Below are positions 1 through 8,483 of a DNA stretch of 64,000 nucleotides, piece after piece (position 1 is the stretch's first letter; every line of letters starts with the position of its first letter). Under the pieces are notes generated by a model, which was given only the letters and a program-made list of their open reading frames with translations, was not told where the DNA came from and did not search any database. The stretch is from Sorangium cellulosum (GTDB lineage Bacteria; Myxococcota_A; Polyangia; Polyangiales; Polyangiaceae). The DNA lies in contig NZ_CP012670.1 of NCBI RefSeq assembly GCF_004135735.1, forward strand, positions 9,309,501 through 9,373,500, given 5' to 3'. The position numbers were made by a program, and so were the translations under genes.

Positions 1-1
1 G

Positions 2-1339
2 CCCGAGGGCGACTGGCTGGACTTCATGCTGGCGATGCCGCGGCCGCGCGACGGCGCGTGGCGCGATGTCGTCAAGCTGCTGACGATGGATCGGATGCTC
101 GTCGCCGCAGGCACGACGCCGGCGGTGCGTGAGCTCATCGCGCTGCACGCCTACTTCGGCGAGCTGCTCCGCATCGATCTGCAGAGGCAGATCGCCAAGC
201 TGCGGGACAAGGCCGTCCCTGCGCTGATCGAGGCGCGCCAGCACGACGCGAAGATCGTCCAGCGATGGGCGAACAAGCAGCTCGACCTGCTCGGCCGCGC
301 CATCCCCGGCGAGGCGATCGCGTCGAACGACACGCAGATCCTGGCCGACGTCCTCCGCGCCTATGGCCGCGTCCGCGACGTCGACGCCATGCGCGTGATC
401 CTGAGCTTCTGCAACAGCGATCGCGCGCGGCTGCGCGACGCTGCGCGCGAGGCCATCTCCGCGATCGGCGAGCCCGGAATCTGGCAGCTCCGCGACGCTT
501 ACCTGAACCTGACCGGGGAGAAGGCGCCGCGAGACTGGGCGTGGGATCGCATCGCGCGCGAGCTCTTCGCGACGTATGACCGCGCGCGCCTCGCAGAGGT
601 TTACAAGCTGATGGACGAGGGCGTCGCCGCGGCGAGCGCGGGCAAGCACGCCGAGGCGACCGACGCCTTCGACAAGGTGCTCGCCCGCTCGCCGCTCTTC
701 GAGCGCCGCAAGGAGATGGTCGGAGCCTACGTCGAGCGGGCGAAGGCGCTCTCCGGCGACCGGCGAGAGGACGCGCTCGCGATGCTGCGCAAGGCGCTGC
801 GCCTCGGCCCGGACAAGGAGCAGGCGAGGCAGATCGAGGCGGACATCGCGTACCTCGAGGGCGTGCTCCTCATCGAGCGCGGCACACCGGACAAGTTCGT
901 GCTCGAGCGTGCGCTCGAGCTCGATCCTACCCACGCCGGCGCCAAGGAGGCGCTCGCCTCGCTCGCGGACAAGGTCGTGGAGCAGAAGAGCCAGACGGAT
1001 CGCTACATCGCCGCAGGAGCGGTGGGTCTCGCGGCGATGCTCGCGATGCTCTTCATCGCCCGCTTCCGGAGCGATCCGGCGCCGTCGCCGGGGCGACGCA
1101 GCGCCGCTCCTGCGCGGCCGCCGGCAGCTCCTCCGCCCGCGCCGCCCTCCGAGCCGGCTCCTCAGGCCGCGTCGCCCTCCGAGCCGGCGTCTCAGGTCGC
1201 GTCGCCCTCCGAGCCGGCTCCTCAGGTCGCGTCGCCCTCCGAGCCGGCTCCTCAGGCCGCGCCGCCCTCCGAGCCGGCTCCTCAGGCCGCGCCGCCCTCC
1301 GAGCCGGAGGCTGAACGCAAAGACGCCGGGGGAGCGTGA
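2..1339 (+). CDS. Membrane-anchored repeat protein with Pro-rich C-terminal tail (5' end cut off)
   Basis: The reading frame is open to the left edge, so the N terminus is missing; the first internal Met codon is at 26. The visible 446 residues begin with a helical, HEAT/TPR-like region (for example a segment on splitting, counting and Ala-rich helices around residues 120-320 that reads like tetratricopeptide repeats). One transmembrane helix follows (YIAAGAVGLAAMLAMLFIA, about residues 337-356), then an RFRS basic stop-transfer and a tail of 10-residue repeats (PSEPAPQAAS type). The topology suggests a helical cytoplasmic domain and a disordered tail across the inner membrane. Function is not recognised. 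It converges on the ribosomal operon. Confidence 0.75.
   Translation, partial: PEGDWLDFMLAMPRPRDGAWRDVVKLLTMDRMLVAAGTTPAVRELIALHAYFGELLRIDLQRQIAKLRDKAVPALIEARQHDAKIVQRWANKQLDLLGRAIPGEAIASNDTQILADVLRAYGRVRDVDAMRVILSFCNSDRARLRDAAREAISAIGEPGIWQLRDAYLNLTGEKAPRDWAWDRIARELFATYDRARLAEVYKLMDEGVAAASAGKHAEATDAFDKVLARSPLFERRKEMVGAYVERAKALSGDRREDALAMLRKALRLGPDKEQARQIEADIAYLEGVLLIERGTPDKFVLERALELDPTHAGAKEALASLADKVVEQKSQTDRYIAAGAVGLAAMLAMLFIARFRSDPAPSPGRRSAAPARPPAAPPPAPPSEPAPQAASPSEPASQVASPSEPAPQVASPSEPAPQAAPPSEPAPQAAPPSEPEAERKDAGGA
1145..1306 (+). repeat. 30-bp in-frame tandem repeat, about 5.4 copies
   Basis: Five 30-bp units encoding PSEP(A)(P/S)Q(A/V)A(S/P) start at 1145, 1175, 1205, 1235 and 1265, with a partial sixth at 1295. 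Units differ by only a few bases, which suggests recent expansion. They form the disordered tail of the first gene. Confidence 0.85.
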
Positions 1340-1354
1340 TCGCTCTCCCGGCGT
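1323..1354. terminator. Candidate bidirectional hairpin between convergent genes
   Basis: ACGCCGGGGGAGCG (1323-1336) pairs with CGCTCTCCCGGCGT (1341-1354) over 14 bp, with one G-U wobble and a TGAT loop. The hairpin overlaps the stop codon of the upstream gene and lies 45 bp past the end of rplQ on the other strand. No clear T tract follows on either side, so intrinsic termination is plausible but not proven. Confidence 0.5.
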
Positions 1355-1398
1355 GCTCCGCGTGACGCCGGCGCCGCGGGGCGCCTGCTCACCTCAGC

Positions 1399-1917
1399 TC
1401 AGCCCGCGGTGGTCGCCGGTGCGGCCGGCTCCGCCGCGGTCACCGGCTCTGCCGCCTGGGTGGGCGCATCCTCCAGCGCAGGCGCGTCGATGAACTCGAT
1501 GAGGCTCATCGGCGCGCTGTCACCCCGACGCGGCCCGAGCTTGATGATCCGCGTGTAACCGCCGGGTCGCCCCTCGAACCGCTTCGACAGCTCGATCATC
1601 ACCTTCGCGACGATGTCGACCTTCTTGCCGTCGGTCGCGACCCCCCAGCGAGGGATGTAGCTGCCCACGAGCCGCTCGGCGTGGAGCCGGCGCGCCCTGT
1701 CGCCGGGGCTGAGCTCCCCGTGCGCGGTGTACGCGACCTTGCCGAGCCGCGTCGCCTTGGTGATGAGCCGCTCCGCCACACGCCGCAGCTCCTTCGCCTT
1801 GGCGTCGGTCGTCTCGATCCGCTCGTGGGTGATCAGGTTCGCCGTCAGGTTGCGAAGCATCGCCCTGCGGCTGGAGGTATCCCGACCAAACTGCCTGCCC
1901 GCTTTCTTGTGACGCAT
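1399..1917 (-). CDS. rplQ: Large ribosomal subunit protein bL17
   Basis: Component of the 50S subunit near the exit tunnel. The start region (MRHKKAGRQFGRD) and the following SRRAMLRNLTANLI are diagnostic of bL17. The core of about 125 residues is followed by an Ala/Glu/Pro-rich extension of roughly 45 residues ending AAPATTAG, making 172 residues against the usual 115-130. A GAGGG ribosome-binding site sits about 6 bases before the ATG at 1917. It is the last gene of the operon, 20 bp after rpoA, the standard order. Confidence 0.97.
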   Translation of the reverse strand: MRHKKAGRQFGRDTSSRRAMLRNLTANLITHERIETTDAKAKELRRVAERLITKATRLGKVAYTAHGELSPGDRARRLHAERLVGSYIPRWGVATDGKKVDIVAKVMIELSKRFEGRPGGYTRIIKLGPRRGDSAPMSLIEFIDAPALEDAPTQAAEPVTAAEPAAPATTAG

Positions 1918-1937
1918 GACGTTCCCTCAGTACCGAC

Positions 1938-2978
1938 TCACGCCTGCGCCTGCTGCGCCTTCCAGCGCTCGAGGAGCTGCGGCCAGTTGTCGATCTTCAT
2001 CCCGAGCGAGAGCCCCATGTTCGCGAGGATCTCCTTGATTTCCTTCAGCGACTTCCGACCAAAGTTCTTGGTCTTGAGCATGTCCTGCTCGGTCCGCTGC
2101 ACGAGCTCGCCGATGAGCGTGATGTTCGCGTTCTGCAAGCAGTTCGCGGAGCGCACGCTCAGCTCGAGCTCCTCGACGGAGCGGAACAGGTTCTCGTTGA
2201 GCGGCTCGTCGTCGCTCATCACCGCCTGGTAGCTCGTCTCTTCGCTCTCCTCGAAGTTGACCCAGATGGAGAGCTGCTCCTTCAGGATCTTCGCGGCGAA
2301 GGCGACCGCGTCCGCCGGCGACACCGAGCCGTTGGTCCAGACCTCGAGCGTGAGCTTGTCGTAATCGGTCACCTGCCCGACGCGGGCGTTCTGCACGGTG
2401 TAGTTCACCTTCCGGATCGGCGAGAACAGCGCGTCGATCGGGATCGTCCCGATGGGCATGGTCGGGGTCTTGTTGCGCTCGGCAGGCACGTACCCGCGGC
2501 CCACGTTGACCGTGAGCTCCATCGAGAGCGGCCCCTTCTTGTCGAGCACGGCGATGAGGTGGTCGGGGTTGAGCACCGACAGCCCCTCGACGAGCTGGAT
2601 GTCGCGCGCGTAGACAGGCCCCGGGCCCTCGCGGTCGATCCGCACCGAGTACGTCTTCGGGGTGGCCGCCTTGAAGACGACCTCCTTCACGTTGAGGATG
2701 ATGTCGCTCACGTCCTCGACGACGTCGGGCACGGTCGTGAACTCGTGCAGCGCCCCCTCGATGCGGATGGCCGTCGCGGCCGCCCCCTGGAGGGAGGAGA
2801 GCAGCACCCGGCGCAGCGAGTTGCCGATCGTGATGCCGAAGCCGCGCTCGAGCGGTTCGCACGTGAACTTGGCGTAGAACTGGGTCCCGCTCTCAGCGTC
2901 GATCGAGATGCCCTTGGGCCGGATCAGGTCGCGCCAGTTCCGCGCGATCATCGTGAGGTTCGGGTTGTTCATCGTCAT
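1938..2978 (-). CDS. rpoA: DNA-directed RNA polymerase subunit alpha
   Basis: Alpha subunit of RNA polymerase. The N-terminal dimerisation domain contains GFGITIGNSLRRVLLSS; the C-terminal domain (about residues 265-330) contains the helix-hairpin-helix NFGRKSLKEIKEIL used for UP-element and activator contacts. I chose the ATG at 2978 because AAGGAG lies 6 bases before it. An ATG at 2984 directly abuts that AAGGAG and an ATG at 2972 is further away. The length of 346 residues is normal. It is preceded by a 200-bp gap with a strong hairpin after rpsD, unusually long for this operon. Confidence 0.97.
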   Translation of the reverse strand: MTMNNPNLTMIARNWRDLIRPKGISIDAESGTQFYAKFTCEPLERGFGITIGNSLRRVLLSSLQGAAATAIRIEGALHEFTTVPDVVEDVSDIILNVKEVVFKAATPKTYSVRIDREGPGPVYARDIQLVEGLSVLNPDHLIAVLDKKGPLSMELTVNVGRGYVPAERNKTPTMPIGTIPIDALFSPIRKVNYTVQNARVGQVTDYDKLTLEVWTNGSVSPADAVAFAAKILKEQLSIWVNFEESEETSYQAVMSDDEPLNENLFRSVEELELSVRSANCLQNANITLIGELVQRTEQDMLKTKNFGRKSLKEIKEILANMGLSLGMKIDNWPQLLERWKAQQAQA

Positions 2979-3125
2979 GACCATCTCCTTCCTTCATGAG
3001 GTTTGCGCGGAGGACTCACGCCGCGGCCGCACTCGACCGGTCCGGCGCCGCCTCCTGCCCGCATCCTTGACTCCGTGCGCCCGCGCCCTCTGCGCGCAGG
3101 CGGCGGCGCCGGGAGCCCGCGGCGG

Positions 3126-3153
3126 GCGAGCGCACCGCTCCGGGTGCGCTCGC
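3126..3153 (-). other. Perfect 11-bp hairpin between rpsD and rpoA
   Basis: GCGAGCGCACC and GGTGCGCTCGC form a perfect 11-bp stem with a 6-base loop, beginning about 33 bases after the rpsD stop in the 200-bp rpsD-rpoA gap. No U tract follows on the transcript. It could be an attenuator, an mRNA-processing site or an internal operon boundary. I see nothing else identifiable in this gap. Confidence 0.5.
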
Positions 3154-3185
3154 GCGCTGCGCTTCTCCGGGCCGCCCTCGCGCGA

Positions 3186-3815
3186 TCAGCGCGAGTAGTA
3201 CTCGACGACGAGCTGCTCGCGGATCTCCGGCTCGTTGAGATCCTCGCGGATCGGAGCGCCCTTGATGGCGCCGGCGAACGCCTGGCGATCCACGTCGATC
3301 CAGCTCGCGACCGGGCGCTTGTCCGCGCCCCCGACCGACGCGAGGACGCTCTTGAACTTGCGCGCCCCCTCGGTGAGCTCGATCCGGTCCCCGGTGCGCA
3401 CCACGTAGCTCGGGATGTCCAGCCGCTTGCCGTTCACGTGAACGTGCCCGTGCCGGACGAGCTGGCGCGCCTCGGCGCGGGACGAGCCGAAGCCCATCCG
3501 GTGCACGACGTTGTCGAGGCGCCGCTCCAGCAGCGCGAGCATCTCCTCGCCCGTCCGGCCCTTGCGCCGGTTGGCCTCCTGGAAATACCCGCCGAACTGC
3601 CGCTCGAGCACGCCGTAGATGCGGCGTACCTTCTGCTTCTCGCGCAGGCGCACCGCGTACTCGCTGAGCTTGATGCGCCCCTGGCCGTGCTGGCCGGGCG
3701 GGTACGGGCGCCGCGTGTAGGCGCACTTCTCGGAGTAGCAGCGCTCTCCCTTGAGGTAGAGCTTCATCCCCTCGCGGCGGCAGAGCTTGCAGACCGGACC
3801 AATGTAGCGAGCCAT
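3186..3815 (-). CDS. rpsD: Small ribosomal subunit protein uS4
   Basis: 30S assembly protein that binds 16S rRNA; 209 residues, normal length. The N terminus has four cysteines (C9, C12, C26, C31), so this is the zinc-binding form of uS4. The S4 RNA-binding domain lies at about residues 98-160 (RRLDNVVHRMGF...RQLVRHGHVHVNG). The end VVEYYSR is typical. In E. coli S4 represses the alpha operon; no recognisable S4 target was identified here. It follows rpsK by 11 bp. Confidence 0.97.
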   Translation of the reverse strand: MARYIGPVCKLCRREGMKLYLKGERCYSEKCAYTRRPYPPGQHGQGRIKLSEYAVRLREKQKVRRIYGVLERQFGGYFQEANRRKGRTGEEMLALLERRLDNVVHRMGFGSSRAEARQLVRHGHVHVNGKRLDIPSYVVRTGDRIELTEGARKFKSVLASVGGADKRPVASWIDVDRQAFAGAIKGAPIREDLNEPEIREQLVVEYYSR

Positions 3816-3826
3816 CGTGAATTACC

Positions 3827-4237
3827 TCAAACCCTGCGCCGCTTCGGCGGCCGGCAACCGTTGTGGGGGATCGGCGTGACGTCGCGGATCAGCGTCACCT
3901 TGAAGCCGGCGGTCTGGAGCGCGCGCAGCGCGCTCTCGCGACCCGCCCCAGGCCCCTTCACGAACACGGCGACCGAGCGCATCCCGTGCTCCTGGGCGCG
4001 CCGCGCCGCCTCTTCGGCCGCGAGCTGCGCGGCGAACGGCGTGGACTTGCGCGACCCCTTGAAGCCGCGGGCGCCCGCCGACGACCACGCGATCGCGTTG
4101 CCGTTGATGTCCGTGATCGTCACGACCGTGTTGTTGAAGGTCGACTGAATGTGCGCGATGCCCGCGGCGACATTCTTCTTGACCTTCTTCTTCTGCTTCG
4201 CCTTGCTGGTGGAGGCAGCCGTCTTCGCTTGCGCCAT
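3827..4237 (-). CDS. rpsK: Small ribosomal subunit protein uS11
   Basis: 30S platform protein; 136 residues. Diagnostic segments are HIQSTFNNTVVTITD, AWSSAG and the C-terminal PIPHNGCRPPKRRRV. The N terminus is a short Lys/Ala-rich extension (MAQAKTAASTSKAKQKKKVK). It sits between rpsM and rpsD with short gaps and is co-transcribed with them. Confidence 0.97.
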   Translation of the reverse strand: MAQAKTAASTSKAKQKKKVKKNVAAGIAHIQSTFNNTVVTITDINGNAIAWSSAGARGFKGSRKSTPFAAQLAAEEAARRAQEHGMRSVAVFVKGPGAGRESALRALQTAGFKVTLIRDVTPIPHNGCRPPKRRRV

Positions 4238-4257
4238 GGCGTCCTAATCCCCGCTCA

Positions 4258-4635
4258 TCACTTCGCGGCTGGACGCCGCTGCAACATGCCCTTGCGCGGT
4301 CCCTTCCGGGTGCGCGCGTTCGTATGCGTCCTCTGCCCGTTCGCCGGGAGGCCGCGCCGGTGCCGGAGGCCCCGGTAGCAGCCGAGGTCCATCAGCCGCT
4401 TGATGTTGAGCTGCACCTCGCGTCGCAGGTCACCCTCGACCTTGTACTCCGTGTCCAGGAGGTCGCGGATCGCCTTCACCTCAGCGTCGCTGAGCTCCTC
4501 GACCCGCTTGTTCACCGGGATGTTGGTCTTCTCGCAGATTTGCAAGGCGAGCGTGCGACCGATGCCGTACAGGTACGGCAGGGCGTAGGCGATATGCTTT
4601 CGACGCGGGAGATCGACACCAGCGATACGAGCCAT
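4258..4635 (-). CDS. rpsM: Small ribosomal subunit protein uS13
   Basis: 30S head protein contacting tRNA and forming bridges with the 50S subunit; 125 residues, normal. It starts MARIAGVDLPRRKHI, has the helix-two-turn-helix region near YLYGIGRTLALQIC, and ends with the conserved GLRHRRGLPANGQRTHTNAR and a basic tail. It is the first alpha-operon gene after rpmJ (42 bp gap). Confidence 0.97.
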   Translation of the reverse strand: MARIAGVDLPRRKHIAYALPYLYGIGRTLALQICEKTNIPVNKRVEELSDAEVKAIRDLLDTEYKVEGDLRREVQLNIKRLMDLGCYRGLRHRRGLPANGQRTHTNARTRKGPRKGMLQRRPAAK

Positions 4636-4677
4636 GGTTACTCCAAACCAAAACGGGGCGGGCTTCCGCCGAAAGAG

Positions 4678-4794
4678 CTAGTTCCCCTGGCGCTGCTTGT
4701 GGCGGGGGTTCTCGCAGATGATCCGAACGACACCACGCCGCCGCACCACCTTGCACTTGTCGCAGATCTTCTTGACGCTCGGGCGCACCTTCAC
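4678..4794 (-). CDS. rpmJ: Large ribosomal subunit protein bL36 (GTG start)
   Basis: A 38-residue gene reading from a GTG at 4794 to a TAG at 4678: KVRPSVKKICDKCK at the N terminus, ENPRHKQRQGN at the end. The zinc ligands C11, C14, C27 and H32 (CxxC-x12-C-x4-H) are all present, so this is the C+ form. It lies between infA (30 bp) and rpsM (42 bp), the canonical position. Confidence 0.95.
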   Translation of the reverse strand: MKVRPSVKKICDKCKVVRRRGVVRIICENPRHKQRQGN

Positions 4795-4824
4795 GGGGAG
4801 CCTCCAGATTCCTCAAAAAATACG

Positions 4825-5076
4825 TTACTTGTGCCGGTACGTGATCCGGCCTCGGCTCGGGTCGTAGGGCGAGACCTCGACGGTCACGCGATCGCCCGGC
4901 AGGATCTTGATGTAGTACTGCCGCATCCGGCCGCTGATGGTGGCGAGGACGCCCAGGCCATTGTCCGCCTTGACGCGAAACATGGCGTTCGGCAGGGCTT
5001 CCTGGACCACGCCGTCGAACTCAAGCTTGTCGCCCTTCGGTTCCTTCGGCGGTCTGGCTTGTTTGGAACGCCTCAT
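4825..5076 (-). CDS. infA: Translation initiation factor IF-1
   Basis: A single S1-like OB fold that binds the 30S A site during initiation. The 83 residues include an N-terminal basic extension of about 12 residues (MRRSKQARPPKEP) before the core DKLEFDGVVQEALPNAMFRV. The motifs ISGRMRQYYIKILPGD and VEVSPYDPSRGRITYR are typical. Its ATG overlaps the TGA of adk (ATGA), implying translational coupling. The map gene often found between adk and infA is absent. Confidence 0.96.
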   Translation of the reverse strand: MRRSKQARPPKEPKGDKLEFDGVVQEALPNAMFRVKADNGLGVLATISGRMRQYYIKILPGDRVTVEVSPYDPSRGRITYRHK

Positions 5077-5711
5077 TCTCCACCCGAGCCCGGTCGGCTC
5101 ACGACTGACAGCACCCTCTGCGTAACTTCTTCTGGCTTCCCGACACCGTCGACGCGATGCAGCAGCTTCTTCTCCTCGTAGAACGGGAGAAGGGCGGCCG
5201 TCATCGCCTCGTAGGCATCGAGGCGCCTGGCGACAGCCTCAGGCCGATCGTCGGCCCGATGCTCGAGCTCCGCTCCGGGGGGCGGCGGATTATAGACGAG
5301 ATGATATATCTGTCCACTGCGTTTGTCAGTTCGGCGGTGGATCAATCGTTCCTCGAGCAGGGGGCGCGGGACGTCCAGCTGGAGCACCGCGTCGATCCGC
5401 TTGCCGCCACGGGCGAGCAGCTGGTCGAGCGCCTCCGCCTGGGGCACCGTCCTCGGAAATCCGTCCAGCAGAAAACCGCTCGCGCAGTCAGGCTCGGCCG
5501 TCCGGCGGTCGATGAGGCTGATCACGGCCTCGTCCGGCAGCAGCCCACCCGAGTCCATGATGTCGAGGTAGCGCTTCTCCAGCGTGCCCGCCCGCTTCGC
5601 CTCGCGCAGCATGTCGCCGGTCGAGATCTGCGGGATGTTGAAGCGTGCGCACAGCAGCTTCGCCTGCGTACCCTTCCCAGCACCAGGCGGCCCCACCAGA
5701 ACCAAGATCAT
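5073..5711 (-). CDS. adk: Adenylate kinase
   Basis: Catalyses ATP + AMP to 2 ADP. The P-loop GPPGAGKGTQ is near the N terminus, followed by the AMP-binding segment QISTGDMLRE and DGFPRT. The long-form LID contains RSGQIYHLVYNPPPP and HRADDRPEAVARRL. I start at the ATG at 5711 (212 residues) because GGAGG lies 5 bases before it and the protein then begins MILVLVGPP as in the family; an ATG 36 bases upstream would overlap secY. It overlaps infA by 4 bp. Confidence 0.96.
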   Translation of the reverse strand: MILVLVGPPGAGKGTQAKLLCARFNIPQISTGDMLREAKRAGTLEKRYLDIMDSGGLLPDEAVISLIDRRTAEPDCASGFLLDGFPRTVPQAEALDQLLARGGKRIDAVLQLDVPRPLLEERLIHRRTDKRSGQIYHLVYNPPPPGAELEHRADDRPEAVARRLDAYEAMTAALLPFYEEKKLLHRVDGVGKPEEVTQRVLSVVSRPGSGGE

Positions 5712-5721
5712 TTGCCCTCCA

Positions 5722-7050
5722 TCATGCTTCGGGGAGCCGGCGTCCACGAATACGGCTGGCGCCGGGGCCGGTCAGCCCCTCGTAGCTCCGCGTGATCAGG
5801 TGCGCTTCGAGCTGGTTCACGGTGTCGAGCGCGACGCCGACGACGATCATGAGCGACGTCCCACCGAAGCCAAACGGGATACGCAGCCAGTTGCCGACGA
5901 TCGACGGAACCACGCACACCGCTGCGACGTAGAGCGCACCGCCGACGGTGATCCGCTGCATCACCCGGTTGATGTAGTCCGCCGTCTGCTTGCCTGGGCG
6001 GATCCCGGGGATGTTTGCCTGCTGCTTCTTCAGGTTCTCGGCGACGTCCACCGGCTGGAACGTGACATTCGTGTAGAAGAAGCAGAAGAAGATGATGAGC
6101 AGCGCGTAGCCGGTGTTGAAGACCCAGTCGCCCCGGTTGATGATCGCCTGGAGCTTGTCGGCCCCTGGCACCTCCATGTTCGCGAGCGTCGCCGGGAACA
6201 TGAGCAACGACGAGGCGAAGATGGGGGGGATGGTGCCAGCCGTGTTCACCTTGAGCGGCAGGTGCGCCGTCTGGCCGCCGTAGACGCGGCGGCCGACCTG
6301 GCGCCGCGAGTACACGATCGGGATCTGCCGCCTGCCGTTCTCGAAGAAGGCGATGACCCCGATGATGGCCACGATGAAGGCGACGATCGCCGCCATGTTG
6401 AGCGGCTGGAGGTCGCCCGCGTTCTGCGCGAAGTAGTTCCCGATCTCCTGTGGGATGGTCGTGATGATGCTCGCGAAGATCAGGAGCGAGATGCCGTTCG
6501 AGACGCCGCGCTCGGTGATCTGCTCGCCGATCCACATCAGGAACGCGGTCCCGGTCGTCAGCGTGATGACCGTCATCAGCTGGAAGGCGATGCCGGGGTG
6601 GGTCACGATGCCGGCGCCCGTCTCGCTGCTCGACAGCCCCTCCAGCATCTTCGCGATGGAGAAGGCCTGGAACAGCGAGAGCGCGACCGTACCGTAACGC
6701 GTGTACTGATCCAGCCGGCGACGCCCCTGCTCGCCCTCTTTCCGCAGCTCGTCGATGGGCTTGTACACCATGCCCATGAGCTGCATGATGATCGATGCCG
6801 AGATGTACGGCATGATCCCGAGCGCGAAGATCGACAGGTTCTCCAGCGCTCCGCCAGAGAACATGTTGATGAAGCCCAGGAGGCCGCCCGACTGCTTCGC
6901 GACGTACTGTCGCATCGCGTTGCGGTCAACGCCGGGGGTGGTCACGAAGACGCCGACCCGGTAGACGGCGAGCATCACCAGCGTGAAGATCACGCGTCGC
7001 CGGAGCTCGGGGATCTTGTGAAAGTTGGTGATTCCCGCGAGGCTGGCCAT
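5722..7050 (-). CDS. secY: Protein translocase subunit SecY
   Basis: Channel subunit of the SecYEG translocon; 442 residues with about ten transmembrane helices. It begins with the cytoplasmic FHKIPELRRRVIFTLVMLAVYR region. The plug and early helices include GIMPYISASIIMQLM; GISLLIFASII and the C-terminal RSYEGL segment are family-typical. It lies between rplO and adk as in most bacteria. Confidence 0.97.
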   Translation of the reverse strand: MASLAGITNFHKIPELRRRVIFTLVMLAVYRVGVFVTTPGVDRNAMRQYVAKQSGGLLGFINMFSGGALENLSIFALGIMPYISASIIMQLMGMVYKPIDELRKEGEQGRRRLDQYTRYGTVALSLFQAFSIAKMLEGLSSSETGAGIVTHPGIAFQLMTVITLTTGTAFLMWIGEQITERGVSNGISLLIFASIITTIPQEIGNYFAQNAGDLQPLNMAAIVAFIVAIIGVIAFFENGRRQIPIVYSRRQVGRRVYGGQTAHLPLKVNTAGTIPPIFASSLLMFPATLANMEVPGADKLQAIINRGDWVFNTGYALLIIFFCFFYTNVTFQPVDVAENLKKQQANIPGIRPGKQTADYINRVMQRITVGGALYVAAVCVVPSIVGNWLRIPFGFGGTSLMIVVGVALDTVNQLEAHLITRSYEGLTGPGASRIRGRRLPEA

Positions 7051-7094
7051 GGGCGATCCTGGGCTCTGGGTGGAGGGGGGCGCCTGCGCGTTGG

Positions 7095-7586
7095 CTAGGC
7101 GGACGCGGAGTCCGTCGACTGTTCCCGGGAAGCGGGCGAGGCAAGCACGACCGCCTTGCCCCCCGCCTTCTCGATCTTCTCGATCGCTCCCTTGGAGAAG
7201 CGATGCGCCGTCACGGTGAGCTTCTTCGTGAGCTCGCCGCCGCCGAGGATCTTCACGACGTCGAATCGCCCCTGGACGAGCCGGGTCGCCTGGAGCGCGG
7301 TCACATCGACCGCCACGCCATCGTCGAACGCCTCGAGGGCGCCGACGTTGACGTTGACCACCACGTCCGCGAGCGGGTTGCGGAAGCCGCGCTTCGGGAG
7401 GCGCCGCTGGATCGGCGTCTGTCCACCCTGGAAGTGCTTCTTGTTGATGTTGCCGCCAGCCCGGGCCTTCTGCCCTTTCTGTCCGCGGCCGGCCGTCTTG
7501 CCAACGCCGGATCCCACGCCGCGGCCGACGCGGAGCTTCTTCGTTACGGCGCCCTCGGGGGCCTGAAGCTTAGAGAGGATGTCCAT
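7095..7586 (-). CDS. rplO: Large ribosomal subunit protein uL15
   Basis: 50S protein of 163 residues. The Gly/Lys-rich N-terminal arm (RVGRGVGSGVGKTAGRGQKGQKAR) penetrates 23S rRNA and the segment FQGGQTPIQRRLPKRGF is diagnostic. The C terminus carries a short extension (VLASPASREQSTDSASA). It follows rpmD by about 50 bp. Confidence 0.96.
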   Translation of the reverse strand: MDILSKLQAPEGAVTKKLRVGRGVGSGVGKTAGRGQKGQKARAGGNINKKHFQGGQTPIQRRLPKRGFRNPLADVVVNVNVGALEAFDDGVAVDVTALQATRLVQGRFDVVKILGGGELTKKLTVTAHRFSKGAIEKIEKAGGKAVVLASPASREQSTDSASA

Positions 7587-7636
7587 GTTTCACACTTCCG
7601 TACGCGGCAACTCCGCTGGAATGACGATCTAGCTTC

Positions 7637-7840
7637 TCAGGACTTCGAGGGGGACGCCTCGTTGGCGACCTCCTCGACCTCGACCAGGTGGAGCACCTTC
7701 TTCACCATGCCACGGAACGAGGGCGTGTTCGCGACGATCACCTCGGATCCCGGGCCACGGAGGCCGAGCCCCTTCACCACGCGGCGGGTGTGCTCGACCT
7801 GGCCGATGGTGCTGGCCTTCTGACGTACGCGGAGCTTCAC
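7637..7840 (-). CDS. rpmD: Large ribosomal subunit protein uL30 (GTG start)
   Basis: A 67-residue gene: the N terminus VKLRVRQKASTIGQ, then GLGLRGPGSEVIVANTP and FRGMVKKVLHLVEVEEV, all characteristic of uL30. The GTG start at 7840 overlaps the rpsE TGA stop (GTGA), supporting translational coupling. A short polar tail (ANEASPSKS) follows the usual end. Confidence 0.94.
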   Translation of the reverse strand: MKLRVRQKASTIGQVEHTRRVVKGLGLRGPGSEVIVANTPSFRGMVKKVLHLVEVEEVANEASPSKS

Positions 7841-8439
7841 TGCGAGCCTCCTTCGGCGCCACCCTGCGGCGAACCACCCTGCGCAGGCGGCGCGACGCTC
7901 GCGCGCCGGCGGCCCGTGGTGTTCGTCGCGCCGCGGCGCTGGTAGTCCAGCGAGTCGAGCTGCATCGACCGCTTCCCGGCGACGCTCTCCGGGCTCTTGA
8001 GGCCGCGGAGCGCCGCGACGGTCGCGTGCACGACGTTGTGCGGGTTGCTCGTCCCGAGCGACTTCGTCAGCACGTCGTGGATCCCCGCCGACTCGACGAC
8101 GGCGCGCACCGCGCCGCCGGCGATGACGCCCGTCCCGGGGCTGGCCGGCTTCAGCAGCACCTTGCCCGCCCCGATGTGGCCGAACGACTCGTGCGGGATG
8201 GTCACGCCATCCAGCGGGATGCGGAACAGGTTCTTGCGAGCCTGATCGTTCCCCTTGCGGATCGCCTCGGGCACCTCGTTGGCCTTGCCCAGACCCACGC
8301 CCACGTGCCCCGCTTCGTCGCCCACCACGACCAGCGCCGAGAAGCTGAAACGCCGGCCGCCCTTGACGACCTTGGCGACGCGGTTGATGTGGATGACTCG
8401 CTCTTTCAGCTTCTCTTCGTCGACATGATCGAACGCCAT
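7837..8439 (-). CDS. rpsE: Small ribosomal subunit protein uS5
   Basis: 30S protein at the decoding-site/mRNA-entry region. The double-stranded RNA-binding fold includes KERVIHINRVAKVVKGGRR and VGDEAGHVGVGLGKA; the C-terminal domain has SLGTSNPHNVVHATVAAL. At 200 residues it is longer than the usual 165 because of a Gly/Ser/Ala/Pro-rich tail of about 30 residues. GAGGA lies a few bases before the ATG at 8439. Its stop overlaps the rpmD start. Confidence 0.97.
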   Translation of the reverse strand: MAFDHVDEEKLKERVIHINRVAKVVKGGRRFSFSALVVVGDEAGHVGVGLGKANEVPEAIRKGNDQARKNLFRIPLDGVTIPHESFGHIGAGKVLLKPASPGTGVIAGGAVRAVVESAGIHDVLTKSLGTSNPHNVVHATVAALRGLKSPESVAGKRSMQLDSLDYQRRGATNTTGRRRASVAPPAQGGSPQGGAEGGSQ

Positions 8440-8483
8440 AACCGTCCTCTATCACGTTCTCCGCCGCGGCAGTTGACCGCGCC

